Shown: positions 45,861 to 63,195 of the stretch, one piece after another
Position numbering within the stretch: position 1 is the first letter of the stretch
Layout: each line of letters starts with the position of its first letter
Source: Yinghuangia seranimata
GTDB taxonomy: Bacteria; Actinomycetota; Actinomycetes; Streptomycetales; Streptomycetaceae
Length of the DNA stretch: 64,000 nucleotides
Assembly: GCF_029953285.1 (NCBI RefSeq)
Contig: NZ_JASAOI010000019.1
Span: 1-64,000 of the forward strand
Direction: 5' to 3'
Position numbers and translations under genes: made by a program
Notes under the pieces: generated by a model
Databases searched by the model: none
Told to the model about the DNA's origin: nothing
Seen by the model: only the letters and a program-made list of their open reading frames with translations

Positions 45861-48800
45861 GTGGAGGACGTCGAGAAGCTCCGCTCCTACTTACGACGCG
45901 CCGTCGGCGACGCGCGGGCGCTGCGCGAGCGCGTGCGCGAGCTGGAGGAGGCGGCGCGCGAGCCCGTCGCGGTCGTCGGAGCGGGATGCCGCTTCCCGGG
46001 CGGGGCGACGTCCCCGGACGAGCTGTGGCGGCTGGTGTCCGACGGCGTGGACGCGATGGGCGGCTTCCCGTCGGACCGCGGGTGGGACGTCGACGGGTTG
46101 TACGACCCCGACCCCGAGGCACGCGGGAAGACGTATACGCGGACGGGCGGATTCCTGCCCGACCTCGCGGAGTTCGACGCGGGGTTCTTCGGCGTCAGCC
46201 CACGTGAGGCGCTCGCCATGGATCCGCAGCAGCGGCTCATGCTGGAGACGTCGTGGGAGGCCCTGGAACGGGCGGGCATCGATCCGGCGGGCCTCCGGGG
46301 TTCGGCGACCGGGGTGTTCACGGGCGTCTACGCGGTCGACTACGGCCCGCGGATGGGCGCCGGCGCGGCCGCCGAGGTCGAGGGCTTCGCCATCGCCGGG
46401 ACGTACACCAGCGTGGTGTCCGGCCGGGTGGCCTACGTGCTGGGCCTCGAGGGCCCCGCGCTGTCCGTGGACACCGCGTGCTCGTCGTCGCTGGTCGCCG
46501 TCCATCAAGCCGTGCGGTCGCTGCGTTCCGGGGAGTGCTCCTTGGCGTTGGCCGGCGGCGTCTCGGCGCTGCCGACCCCCGGGCTGTTCGTGGAAGTCGC
46601 CCGGCAGCGCGGCCTGTCGGCCGACGGGCGGTGCAAGTCCTTCGCGGAGGCGGCCGACGGAACCGGCTGGGGCGAGGGCGCGGGCGTGCTGGTGCTGGAG
46701 CGGCTGTCGGACGCGCGGCGCAACGGCCGGCGGATCTGGGCGGTGATCCGGGGCTCGGCGGTCAACCAGGACGGCGCGTCCAACGGCCTCACCGCGCCGA
46801 GCGAACTGGCGCAGCGGCGGGTCGTCCGAGCGGCCGTGGCCGACGCCGGGCTGGCGCTCGGCGACGTGGACGCCGTCGAGGCGCACGGGACCGGCACGCG
46901 GCTGGGCGACCCGATCGAGGCGGAGGCCCTGCTGGCCACCTACGGCCGGGAACGGGACCCCGGCAGCCCGTTGTGGCTCGGCTCGCTCAAGTCGAACATC
47001 GGCCACACGCAGGCGGCCGCGGGAGTCGCCGGGACGATCAAGATGATCATGGCGATGCGCCACGGGGAGCTGCCGAGGACGCTGCACGTGGACCGCCCGA
47101 CCTCGCACGTGGACTGGTCGGCGGGGGCGGTGGAACTGCTGACCGAGGCCCGCCGGTGGCCGAGCGCCCCGGGCCGGCCCCGGCGCGCGGGTGTGTCGTC
47201 GTTCGGGGTCAGCGGCACGAACGCGCACCTGATCCTGGAGGAGGCGCCCGAGGCGGAGGCCGCCGCCGGCGAGGTGCCCGAGGCGGACGGCCCGGTGCCG
47301 TGGGTGCTGTCGGCGCGCTCGCCGGAGGCGCTGCGCGGGCAGGCGGCGAAACTGCGCGCCGCCGTCGAGGCGGACCCGGACCTTCCGCTCGCGGGTGTGG
47401 GGCGCTCGTTGGTGGCGACGCGGTCGCTGTTCCCGCACCGCCGGGTGGTGATCGGTGCCGACCGGGGCGAACTGCTCGCCGGCCTGGACGCCGTCGCCGC
47501 CGGGGAAGAGCGTCCTCCCCGTGTCGTCGCCGGTGTCGCCGGGCCGGCCGGCAGGACCGTGTTCGTCTTCCCCGGCCAGGGCTCGCAGTGGGTCGGCATG
47601 GGGCGGCGGCTGTACGCGGAGTCGGAGGTGTTCGCCCGCGCGATCGACGAGTGCGCGACGGCGCTCGCGCCGTGGGTGGACTGGCCGTTGGTCGACACCG
47701 TGTGCGGCGGGCCGGAGGCGGCGGACCTCGAGCGGGTCGAGGTCGTCCAGCCGGTGCTGTTCGCCGTGATGGTGTCTCTGGCGCGGGTCTGGCGTGCGCT
47801 GGGGGTGGTACCGGACGCGGTGGTCGGCCACTCCCAGGGCGAGATCGCCGCGGCCTGCGCCGCGGGCGCCCTGACCCTGGAGGACGGCGCCAAGATCGTG
47901 GCCCTGCGGTCCCGCATGCTGGCCACGACCGCCCAGGACGGCGGGATGGCCGGGATCGTGCTGCCCGAACACCGGGTGCGGCGACTGCTGGAGCGGGTCG
48001 GCCCCGGCGTCGCGGTCGCGGCGGTCAACGGGCCCTATTCGACGACGGTGTCGGGTGAGGCGTCGGCCGTCAGGGAACTGGTCGCGCTCTGTGAGGCCGA
48101 GGGCGCCCGCGCGAAGTGGATCCCGGCCAGCGTTCCCGGGCACTCGCCGCTGATGGACCGGTTCGAGGAGCGGCTTCGGGACGAGCTGGGCCGGATCACC
48201 CCGCTGCCCACGACGGTGGCGTTCTACTCGACGGTGACCGGTGACGTGATCGACACCGCGGAGCTGGACGCCGCCTACTGGTTCCGCAACATGCGGGAGC
48301 CGGTCCGGTTCGACGCCGCCGTGAAGCGGCTGTTCGAGGACGACCACGGCGTGTTCGTCGAGGCGAGCCCGCATCCGCTCCTCACGGTCAACGTCCAGGC
48401 GATGCTCGACGCCGTGCCCGACGCCGTAGGCGTGGTCGCGGGCTCGCTCCGCCGTGGCGACGGCGGGCTCGCGCGCCTGTACCGCTCGGCGGCCGAGGCC
48501 TTCGTGGCGGGCGCCGCCGTGTCGTGGGAAGCGGCGTTCCCGGCCTGGGACGGACGGTGGCTCGAACTGCCCACGTACGCCTTCCAACGGGAGCGCTACT
48601 GGCTGGACACCCCCGTCGAGACGACCGCGCCGGACCTCTCGGACCGGGCGGCGTTGTTCCACGTGGACTGGGCCCCGCTCGCGGTGCCGTCCGGGGCGGC
48701 CGCGGGCCGGTACGCCGTGGTGGGCCCGCCCGGTGCGACGGCCGCGGTGCTGGGACGGGGCGGGGCGGTCTTCGCCGACCTCGACGAACTCGCCGCGTCC

Positions 48801-50464
48801 GGTGGGGAGACACCACGGGTCGTCGTCGCCTGCGTCGACCCGGCGGACGGGAGCCACGACGACGTGCCCGCCGCCGTCGAACGGAACCTCAGCCAGGTGC
48901 TGGGGTGGACCCGGCGCTGGCTCACCGACGACCGGTTCGCGAACGCGCGCCTGGTCGTCGTGACGCGCGGCGCGGTCCACGACGAACACGACGAAGCCGC
49001 GCCCGGGGGCGACCCCGCGGCCGCCGCGGTCTGGGGATTCGTCCGCACCGCGCAGACCGAGAACCCGGACCGGTTCGTCCTCGTGGACACGGACGACCAC
49101 GTGGGCTCGTGGGCCTGTGTCCCCGCCGCGGCCGCGACCGGGGAACCCCAGCTCAGGATCCGCGCCGGCGTCATGGCGGTCCCGCGACTCGCGCCCGTCC
49201 ACGGCGGATCCGCCGGCCGGGTGCCGGGCGCCCCCGGCCTCGGCTCGGGGACGGTCCTGATCACCGGCGGTGTCGGCGGCCTCGGCGCGATGCTGGCCCG
49301 GCACCTGGTCGAGCGCCACAAGGTGCGCCGGCTCGTGCTCGCCGGCAGACGGGGGCCCGCGGCACCGGCCGCGGCCGGGCTGCGCGACGAACTGGCCGCG
49401 GCGGGGGCGCACGTCGAGATCGTGGCGTGCGACGTCACCGACCGCGGGTCCGTCGCCGCGCTGATCGCCGCGGTACCGGACGACCACCCGCTGACCGCGG
49501 TGGTGCACTGCGCGGCGGTGCTCGACGACGGCGTCGTCGAGACGTTGACCGAGGACCGGGTGGCCGCGGTGCTGGCGCCGAAGGCGTACGGCGCCTGGCA
49601 CCTGCACGAACTGACCAGGCATCTGGACCTGTCCGCGTTCGTGCTGTTCTCCTCGATCGCGGGCGTGCTCGGGACGGCGGGGCAGGCCAACTACGCGGCC
49701 GCCAACGCGTTCCTCGACGGTCTGGCGGAAGCCCGCCGGGCCGAGGGGCTGCCGGGAACCTCGTTGTGCTGGGGCTACTGGGCGCAACGCACGGAGGCCG
49801 GCGCGGACCTCGGCGACGCCGACATCGAGCGCCTGGGCCGGCAGGGCGTCCGGCCGATGTCGTCGCGCGAGGGGCTCGTGCTCTTCGACTCCGCGATCAC
49901 CCGCGACGCACCGGTGCTGGTGCCCGCGCGGCTGAACCTCCCGGCACCGGGCGCGCCGCTCCTTCGCGGCCTCCTCACGAGGCCCGCGGCCCCGGTCGGC
50001 CAGGGGGACCGCGAACCCCCCGAGGCCGGACTCGCGCGGCGGGTGCGGTCGCTGCCCCGGGCGAACGCCGAAGCGGTGCTGCTCGACGTCGTCCGGGAGC
50101 GGACCGCGACGGTCCTCGGTCACGCCGACACCGGCCGGATCGGTCCGGCCGTGGCGTTCAAGGACCTGGGCATCGACTCGCTCATGGCGCTGGAGCTGCG
50201 GAACGCGCTCGCCGAGCTCACCGGTCTGAAGCTGCCCGCCACGCTCGCGTTCGACCATCCGAACCCGGGCGCCCTCGCCCGGTACCTGACCGCGGGCGTC
50301 CACCCGGACACCGGCGGGGAGTCTCCGGCCGACCTCCCGACCCCGGGGGCCGGCGGATCCGGCGTCCGGCGCGACGACCTCGACGACCTCGTCGACCGGA
50401 TCGGCGCGGCGTCGGCCACGGAGCTGCTCTCGATGCTGGACAACGAGCTCGGCCAGGGGGACCG

Positions 50465-50468
<4 letters not shown>
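45861..50468 (+). CDS. Type I PKS module 1: KS-AT(unusual)-KR-ACP
   Basis: The protein has 1535 residues. An N-terminal coiled-coil docking helix ([17 protein letters not shown]) precedes a KS with Cys207. The AT has Ser658 in GHSQGE, but at the specificity loop it reads VPGH (758-761) instead of YASH or HAFH. That is not a standard malonyl or methylmalonyl signature and suggests a bulky extender. The KR has GGVGGLGA (about 1136), an intact FSSIAG and active-site Tyr, and the LDD motif of B-type KRs. The ACP has Ser1440. No DH is present, so a beta-hydroxyl remains. GTG 45861 follows a GGAGG. The stop overlaps the next PKS start (ATGA). Confidence 0.92.
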
Positions 50469-56932
<6,464 letters not shown>

Positions 56933-56933
56933 C

Positions 56934-59900
56934 ATGGGCGGCTCCGCGGACCGCGCGGCGGACGGCGCGGACCGGGTCGAACGGGCGCTCCGGACGCTGC
57001 TGGAGGAGCGCGACCGGCTCCGCAGGGAGAACGAGGCCCTGAAGGCCGGCCGCGGCGAGCCGGTCGCCGTGGTGGCCATGGCGTGCCGCTACCCGGGAGG
57101 CGTCTCCTCGCCGGAGGACCTGTGGGACCTGCTGCGCGGAGGCGTGGACGCCGTGGGCGCCTTCCCCACGGACCGCGGCTGGCGGGACGTCTACGACCCG
57201 GACCCCGACACCGTCGGCGCGGCCTATGTGCGCCACGGCGGGTTCCTGGCCGACGCGGCCGCGTTCGACGCGGAGTTCTTCGGCATCAGCCCTCGCGAGG
57301 CGCTGGCCGTCGACCCGCAGCAGCGCCTGCTGCTGGAGACCTCGTGGGAGGTGTTCGAGCGGGCGGGCATCGTCCCGGCCACGGTGCGCGGGACCGACGT
57401 CGGCGTGTTCACCGGGGTCAGCTCCACCGAGTACGGAATGCGCTTCCTCGAAGGAGACAAGAGCGGTCTGGAGGGCTACCTGCTGCACGGCAGCGCGCTC
57501 AGCGTCGCCTCCGGCCGCGTGGCGTACGAACTCGGCCTGACCGGGCCCGCGGTGAGCATCGACACGGCGTGCTCGTCGTCGCTGGTCGCACTTCACCTGG
57601 CAGTGCGGTCGCTGCGTTCCGGGGAGTGCTCGCTCGCGCTCGCGGGCGGGGTGTCGGTGATGTCGACGCCCGCGATCTTCGTCGAGTTCTCCCGGCAGCG
57701 CGGTCTGTCGGCCGACGGCCGGTGCAAGTCGTTTGCGGACACCGCCGACGGGACCGGCTGGGCCGAAGGCGTGGGCGTCCTGCTCCTGGAGCGGCTGTCC
57801 GACGCCCGCCGCAACGGCCATCCGGTGCTGGCCGTCGTCCGCGGCTCGGCGGTCAACCAGGACGGCGCCAGCAACGGGCTGACCGCGCCCAACGGCCGCG
57901 CGCAGGAGAAGGTGATCCTGCGGGCCCTGGCCGACGCGGGCGTCGAGGCCGCCACGGTGGACGTGGTCGAGGCCCACGGCACCGGCACCGTGCTGGGGGA
58001 CCCCATCGAGGCGGGCGCCCTGCTGGCCACCTACGGGCGGGACCGGGAGCACGGCCGACCGCTGTGGCTCGGGTCGTTGAAGTCCAACATCGGCCACGCC
58101 CAGGCGGCCGCCGGGGTCGGCGGCGTGATCAAGACGGTCATGGCCGTGCGCCACGGGTTCCTGCCGAAGACCCTGCACGTGGACACGCCCTCCGGGCACG
58201 TGGACTGGTCCTCCGGCGCGGTCGAACTCCTGCGCGACGGGCGGGAGTGGACCCCGCCGGACGGCCCTCGGCGCGCCGGGGTGTCGTCGTTCGGCGTCAG
58301 CGGCACCAACGCCCACGTCGTCCTGGAGGCGGCACCACCCCGGGAACCGGCCGACGACCCGGATCCGGAGCCGCCCGCCGGCGGGCTGGTGCCCTGGGTG
58401 CTGTCGGGAAGGAACGCCGCGGCCGTGGAGCGGCAGGCACGCAAGCTGCGGGACTTCGCCGCCGCCGACCCGGAGTTGGACGTCGCCGACGCCGGATGGT
58501 CGTTGGTGGCGAGCCGCACGGGCTTCGACCACCGAGCCGTGGTGCTGGGCCGAGGACGCGACGAACTGCTCAGCGGCCTTGCGGCGTTGGGTGACGGGGC
58601 CGAGTCCGCCGCGGTGCTCCGCGGTGCCGCCGCCCGGGAACCCGGCGGCGTCGCCTTCATGTTCCCGGGCCAGGGGTCTCAATGGGCGGGTATGGGAAGG
58701 CAGTTGTACGACACCTTCCCCGTGTTCGCACGCAGCCTCGACGAATGCGCGGCCGCACTCGCCGAGTGGGTCGACTGGTCGCTGCTCGACGTGCTGCGCG
58801 GTGCCGAGGGCGCGCCGTCACTGGACCGGGTGGACGTGGTGCAGCCCGCGCTGTTCTCGGTGATGGTGTCGACGGCCGCTCTGTGGCGGTCCTGGGGCGT
58901 CGAACCGGCCGCCGTGGTGGGACACAGCCAGGGCGAGATCGCCGCCGCTCACGTGTGCGGCGCGCTGACGCTGCGCGACGCCGCCAAGATCGTGGCGCTC
59001 CGCAGCCAGGCCCTGATGGCGCTGATCGGCCACGGCGGGATGGCGTCGGTCGTGGAGTCCGCGGACCTCGTGGCGGCGCGCCTCGCGCCCTGGGGCGACC
59101 GGCTGAGCGTCGCCGTCGTCAACGGGCCCCGGTCCGTGGTGGTCTCCGGGGAACCGGCCGCACTCGACGAGTTCGTCGAGAAGACGAACGCCGAAGGCGT
59201 GCAGGCCCGGAGGATCGCGGTCGACTACGCCTCCCACTCGGCGCAGGTGACCAGGGTCCGCGACCAGGTGCTCGGAGCGCTGTCCGACGTGGCGCCCAGG
59301 TCGTCGACCATGCCCTTCTACTCGACGCTGTACGGCGGGAAGACGGACACCGAGGAACTGAACGGCGGCTACTGGTACCGCAATCTGCGCGAGCAGGTCC
59401 GCTTCGCGTCGTCCGTCGGGCGGCTGGTCGCCGACGGGTTCCGGGTGTTCGTCGAGATGAGCCCGCATCCGGTGCTGACCGTCCCGGTGCAGGAGATCGT
59501 CGAGGACGTGGACGGCGCCCTCGTCCTGGCGTCGGCGCGGAGGGACCGCGACGAGGTGGAGGCCGTGGTCGGCTCCCTGGCGCGCCTCCACGTCCACGGC
59601 GGCGCGGTGGACTGGGAGGCGCTGTTCGGGACCCGTCGGCCGGTGGACCTGCCGACGTACGCGTTCCAGCGGCAGCGGCACTGGCTGGACTCCTCGCCCG
59701 TGGCGGCGGGGGTGCCCTCGGCGGACCCGCCCGCGACCGACCCGCCCGACGCCGACGCCGTCCCCCTGCCGGACCTGCTCGCCACGCTCACCGGCGACGC
59801 GGCGGGGGCACTCGTACTGGACCGGGTCCTCACGACGGTCGCCGTCGTACTCGGCCACCCGTCCGGCGAAACCGTGGACCCCGACCAGGAGTTCAGGAGC

Positions 59901-60056
59901 ATCGGGTTCGACTCGCTGCTGTCGGTGGAGCTGAGCAGACGGCTGGCCGCGACGACCGGGCTCCGGCTGAGGGCCAACACGGCGCTGCGGTACCCGACCC
60001 CGAGGCTGCTCGCCGGCCACCTCACGTCCTCGATGGCCGACCGCGGTCGGAACTGA
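56934..60056 (+). CDS. Type I PKS module 3: KS-AT(methylmalonyl)-ACP
   Basis: The protein has 1040 residues. A predicted coiled-coil start ([20 protein letters not shown]) precedes a KS with Cys213. The AT has Ser665 in [10 protein letters not shown] and YASH at 765, predicting methylmalonyl-CoA. The ACP has Ser994 in GFDSL. No ketoreductase or other reductive domain is present, so the product keeps a beta-ketone and an alpha-methyl. As the last PKS it hands the acyl chain to the C domain of the next gene; unlike the other PKSs it ends without an acidic docking tail. The start lies 1 bp after the preceding stop. Confidence 0.92.
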   Translation: MGGSADRAADGADRVERALRTLLEERDRLRRENEALKAGRGEPVAVVAMACRYPGGVSSPEDLWDLLRGGVDAVGAFPTDRGWRDVYDPDPDTVGAAYVRHGGFLADAAAFDAEFFGISPREALAVDPQQRLLLETSWEVFERAGIVPATVRGTDVGVFTGVSSTEYGMRFLEGDKSGLEGYLLHGSALSVASGRVAYELGLTGPAVSIDTACSSSLVALHLAVRSLRSGECSLALAGGVSVMSTPAIFVEFSRQRGLSADGRCKSFADTADGTGWAEGVGVLLLERLSDARRNGHPVLAVVRGSAVNQDGASNGLTAPNGRAQEKVILRALADAGVEAATVDVVEAHGTGTVLGDPIEAGALLATYGRDREHGRPLWLGSLKSNIGHAQAAAGVGGVIKTVMAVRHGFLPKTLHVDTPSGHVDWSSGAVELLRDGREWTPPDGPRRAGVSSFGVSGTNAHVVLEAAPPREPADDPDPEPPAGGLVPWVLSGRNAAAVERQARKLRDFAAADPELDVADAGWSLVASRTGFDHRAVVLGRGRDELLSGLAALGDGAESAAVLRGAAAREPGGVAFMFPGQGSQWAGMGRQLYDTFPVFARSLDECAAALAEWVDWSLLDVLRGAEGAPSLDRVDVVQPALFSVMVSTAALWRSWGVEPAAVVGHSQGEIAAAHVCGALTLRDAAKIVALRSQALMALIGHGGMASVVESADLVAARLAPWGDRLSVAVVNGPRSVVVSGEPAALDEFVEKTNAEGVQARRIAVDYASHSAQVTRVRDQVLGALSDVAPRSSTMPFYSTLYGGKTDTEELNGGYWYRNLREQVRFASSVGRLVADGFRVFVEMSPHPVLTVPVQEIVEDVDGALVLASARRDRDEVEAVVGSLARLHVHGGAVDWEALFGTRRPVDLPTYAFQRQRHWLDSSPVAAGVPSADPPATDPPDADAVPLPDLLATLTGDAAGALVLDRVLTTVAVVLGHPSGETVDPDQEFRSIGFDSLLSVELSRRLAATTGLRLRANTALRYPTPRLLAGHLTSSMADRGRN

Positions 60057-60076
60057 TCGCTGAGGAGATGATCGTT

Positions 60077-63000
60077 GTGCGTTCGTTCGACGCGTCAGCC
60101 GCGCAAAAGGGGATGTGGCTCGCGCAGAAGATGTCGCCCGAGACGCTGAACCACGCCCTGGTCGTCTGGGACGTGGACGGTGAGCTGGACGCGGTGGTCA
60201 TGGAGTCCGCGTTCCGGCGGGTGCTGGACGAGGCGGAGGTGCTCCGCGTCACCTTCGTCGACGACGACGGTGAACCGCGGCAGGTGCCCCGGGAACTGGG
60301 GGACTGGCGGCCGTTCCTGCTGGACTGCTCCGCCGCCGCCGACCCCGAACAGGCGGCGCGCGAGGCGCTCGCAAACGTGGTGGGGCGGCCGTTCGACCTG
60401 GAGCGGGACCTGCTGCTCCGGCTCGGAGTGGTGCGGCTCGGGGTGGCCCGCTCCCTCGTCGTGATCGCGTACCACCACATGGTGTCGGACGGGTTCGGCG
60501 CGGGAGGCCTGCTGTCGCAACGCCTCGCCGAGGTGTACACGGCGCTCGCGCGGGGCTCGGAGGTCCCTCCGCTGCCGCATCCGTGGGACGCCGAACCGTT
60601 CGCGGCCGAGGCGGCGGCGTACCAGTCCTCCGAACAGTTCGCCGAGGACACGGAGTTCTGGCGCGACTACCTTGCGGACGCGCCCGGACCCGCGCAGGTC
60701 CCCCGCGTCGCCATGTCCGACGCGTCCCGCGCGGCGCTCGCCGAGCGGACGGACAGCGCCGACCGCTGGGCGGAACTGGCCGACTCCATCGGCATGGTGA
60801 GCCGGACGCTGACCGTTCCGTGCGCCGAGGCCGCCGTGTGGACCGACAAGGCGAAGTCCCTGGGCGTGTGGATGTCGTCGCTGCTGACGGCGGCCGCGGC
60901 GGTGTACTTCCGGCACCGCTGCGACCGCCCGGAGTTCCTGCTCTCGCTGGCCGTGGGCAACCGGGTCGGCGTGGCGGCGAGGACGCCCGGCCTGGCGGTG
61001 AACGTCGTTCCCGTGCGGATGCGGGTTCCGCTCGCCGCGACCTTCGCGGAGATCGCCGACGCGGTGGTCGACGAGACGTACGAGATCTTCGGCCACACCA
61101 CGTGCCACTACTCCGACATCCAGCGCGCGAGCGGGACGGTGCTGAGCGGCCGCGGCGCCTTCGGCGTCGCCGTGAACGTCGTCGAGTTCGCCGAGCAGCT
61201 GCACTTCGCCGACAGCCCGGCACGCCACATCGGCGGGACCACCGGGGTGTTCGACGAACTGTCGGTCGCCGTCTACACCGACGGGAGCCCCGACAGCGAC
61301 CTGCTCCTCCGGCTCGACGCCCCGGCGGGCCTGTACGACGCCGCGGAACTGCGGTTCATCGGAGCGGAGTTGATCGCGTACATCCGCGCCCTGGTCGCGG
61401 CCGGCGACCAGCGGCCGGTCGGTGCGCTGGACGTGCTGACCGGTGCCGAGCGGGACCGGGTGCTCACGGCGCCGGACGACACCGCCGTGCCGCCGCCGGG
61501 ACCGACGGTCCCGGAGCTGTTCGCCCGCCAGGTGGAGCGTGCTCCCGACGCGGCGGCCCTGGTGTCGGGGGACACGGAGGTCTCGTACCGGGAGCTGGAC
61601 GAGCGATCGGACCGCCTTGCCGAGGCGTTGCGGCGCCGGGGCGTCGGACCCGACACGGTCGTCGCGGTCACGACGCCGCGTTCGGTGGACCTGGCCACCG
61701 CCCTGCTGGCGGTGGCGAAGGCGGGCGGAGCCTCCGTGCTCTCCGCCGACCCGGGCGTTCCCGCGGTGGCGTTCGACGACCTCCTGGCGGATACCGGCGA
61801 GGGGGACGGGAACGAGGCGCGAGAGGCACCCCTGCCGGCGCGCGCGGACAACCTGCTCGCCGTGGCGCAGGCCTCCGGACCGGCCGGCGAGGCCGCGGTC
61901 CTCGCCGTGACGCACGCGAACACCGTGTGGTTCGCCACGGACCGCCACCGGAGCGGTGGCGGGCACGACGCCGTGCTGTGGCACTCGCCACCCACCGCCG
62001 AGGGCCTCGCCCTCGAACTGTGGGCGCCGCTGCTGAACGGCGGCCGGGTCGTCGTGGCCCCTCCGGGGGAGCTCGACGCCGACGCGCTCACCGCGTTGCG
62101 CGAGGCGCACCCGATCACGGCGGTGCGCCTTTCCGCGGGCCTGTTCTCGGCGATCGCGGCCGAACACCCCTCACACCTCGCGGGACTGCGCGAGGTGCGG
62201 ACCGACGGCGTGTCCGCGGCGGCGGTACGCCGGGTCAGGGAGGCGTGCCCGGAGCTTGCGGTCGTCAACGGCGACGGGCCCGCGGACGGCACCGCCCGCT
62301 ACGTGCTGGGGCCGGGGTTGGCGCCGGTGCCCGCGGGCGTGACCGGCGAGCTGTACGTGGCCGGGCCCGGCGTGGCACGCGGCTGGGCCGGGCGGCCGGG
62401 GCGGACCGCCGAGTGCTTCGTGCCCTGTCCGTTCGGTCCCGACGGCGGCGTCATGTACCGGACCGGCGAGCGGGCGCGGTGGGGTGCGAGCGGGCTCGAG
62501 CACGCAGGCCGCGCCGACGCCCGGGCGGACGTGCGCGGCGTCCTGGTCGAGACCGCCGAGGTCGAGGACGTGCTGTCCGAGCACCCCGGGCTGGCACAGG
62601 TGGCGGTGGCCACCGCCCCGGACGACTCCGGTCAGCGGCGGCTGACGGCCTACGTCGTCCCGGCCGGAGTGCTGGGCGCGGGCGGCGCGGTCCCGCCGAA
62701 CGCCCCCGCCGTCGACGAGCTCCGCCGGTTCGCCGCGGGACGGCTGCCGGAGTCCATGGTGCCGTCGGCGTTCGTGGTGCTCGGACACCTCCCGGCCGGG
62801 GCCGACGGGCGGGTGGACCGGGCGGCCCTGCCGGCCCCGGAGTTCGGCGACGGCCGGTACCGGGCACCGCGCGACCACACCGAGAAGGTGCTGGCCGAGG
62901 CGTTCGCGGACGTGCTCGAGCTGGACCGGGTGGGCATCGACGAGGACTTCTTCGACCTCGGCGGCAACTCGCTGAAGGCCATCAGGCTGGTCGGCCTGAT

Positions 63001-63145
63001 CCGGGCCGAGCTGAACCTCGAGGTGTCCATCCGCACGCTGTTCGCGGCGCGCACCATCACCGGCTTGACCGACATGTGGGCGGACCTCAACCGGTCGAGC
63101 CGGCCGGCCCTGCGCCGGAGGACCAAGGACGGCGAGGTCCTCTGA
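60077..63145 (+). CDS. NRPS C-A*-T with inactive adenylation domain
   Basis: The protein has 1022 residues. The C domain is intact (HHMVSDG, His133/134). The A domain (about 470-930) keeps N-terminal sequence but has lost its catalytic motifs. A3 TSGSTGxPKG is replaced by ASGPAGEAAV (about 600); the A4 substrate region is not recognisable; A5 YGPTE is replaced by NGDGPADG; A7 has RTGER for RTGD; A8 has DARADVRG for QVKIRG; the A10 Lys is Arg912. The T domain is intact (DLGGNSLKA, Ser965). The module can accept a polyketide and condense it, but its T domain must be loaded in trans, probably by the PCP-P450-Cys-thioesterase set. GTG 60077 was chosen over ATG 60068 because GAGGAG directly abuts that ATG but lies 9 nt before the GTG. 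Confidence 0.9.
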   Translation: MRSFDASAAQKGMWLAQKMSPETLNHALVVWDVDGELDAVVMESAFRRVLDEAEVLRVTFVDDDGEPRQVPRELGDWRPFLLDCSAAADPEQAAREALANVVGRPFDLERDLLLRLGVVRLGVARSLVVIAYHHMVSDGFGAGGLLSQRLAEVYTALARGSEVPPLPHPWDAEPFAAEAAAYQSSEQFAEDTEFWRDYLADAPGPAQVPRVAMSDASRAALAERTDSADRWAELADSIGMVSRTLTVPCAEAAVWTDKAKSLGVWMSSLLTAAAAVYFRHRCDRPEFLLSLAVGNRVGVAARTPGLAVNVVPVRMRVPLAATFAEIADAVVDETYEIFGHTTCHYSDIQRASGTVLSGRGAFGVAVNVVEFAEQLHFADSPARHIGGTTGVFDELSVAVYTDGSPDSDLLLRLDAPAGLYDAAELRFIGAELIAYIRALVAAGDQRPVGALDVLTGAERDRVLTAPDDTAVPPPGPTVPELFARQVERAPDAAALVSGDTEVSYRELDERSDRLAEALRRRGVGPDTVVAVTTPRSVDLATALLAVAKAGGASVLSADPGVPAVAFDDLLADTGEGDGNEAREAPLPARADNLLAVAQASGPAGEAAVLAVTHANTVWFATDRHRSGGGHDAVLWHSPPTAEGLALELWAPLLNGGRVVVAPPGELDADALTALREAHPITAVRLSAGLFSAIAAEHPSHLAGLREVRTDGVSAAAVRRVREACPELAVVNGDGPADGTARYVLGPGLAPVPAGVTGELYVAGPGVARGWAGRPGRTAECFVPCPFGPDGGVMYRTGERARWGASGLEHAGRADARADVRGVLVETAEVEDVLSEHPGLAQVAVATAPDDSGQRRLTAYVVPAGVLGAGGAVPPNAPAVDELRRFAAGRLPESMVPSAFVVLGHLPAGADGRVDRAALPAPEFGDGRYRAPRDHTEKVLAEAFADVLELDRVGIDEDFFDLGGNSLKAIRLVGLIRAELNLEVSIRTLFAARTITGLTDMWADLNRSSRPALRRRTKDGEVL

Positions 63146-63195
63146 GCGTCGCACGGGTTCTGTCGGTTCCTTCGATGCCAGCGGGAGAGTTCTCA

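Noticed and set aside
45891-50303. Long minus-strand open frame antisense to PKS module 1
   Set aside because: No domains and shadow composition; the PKS reading on the plus strand is unambiguous.
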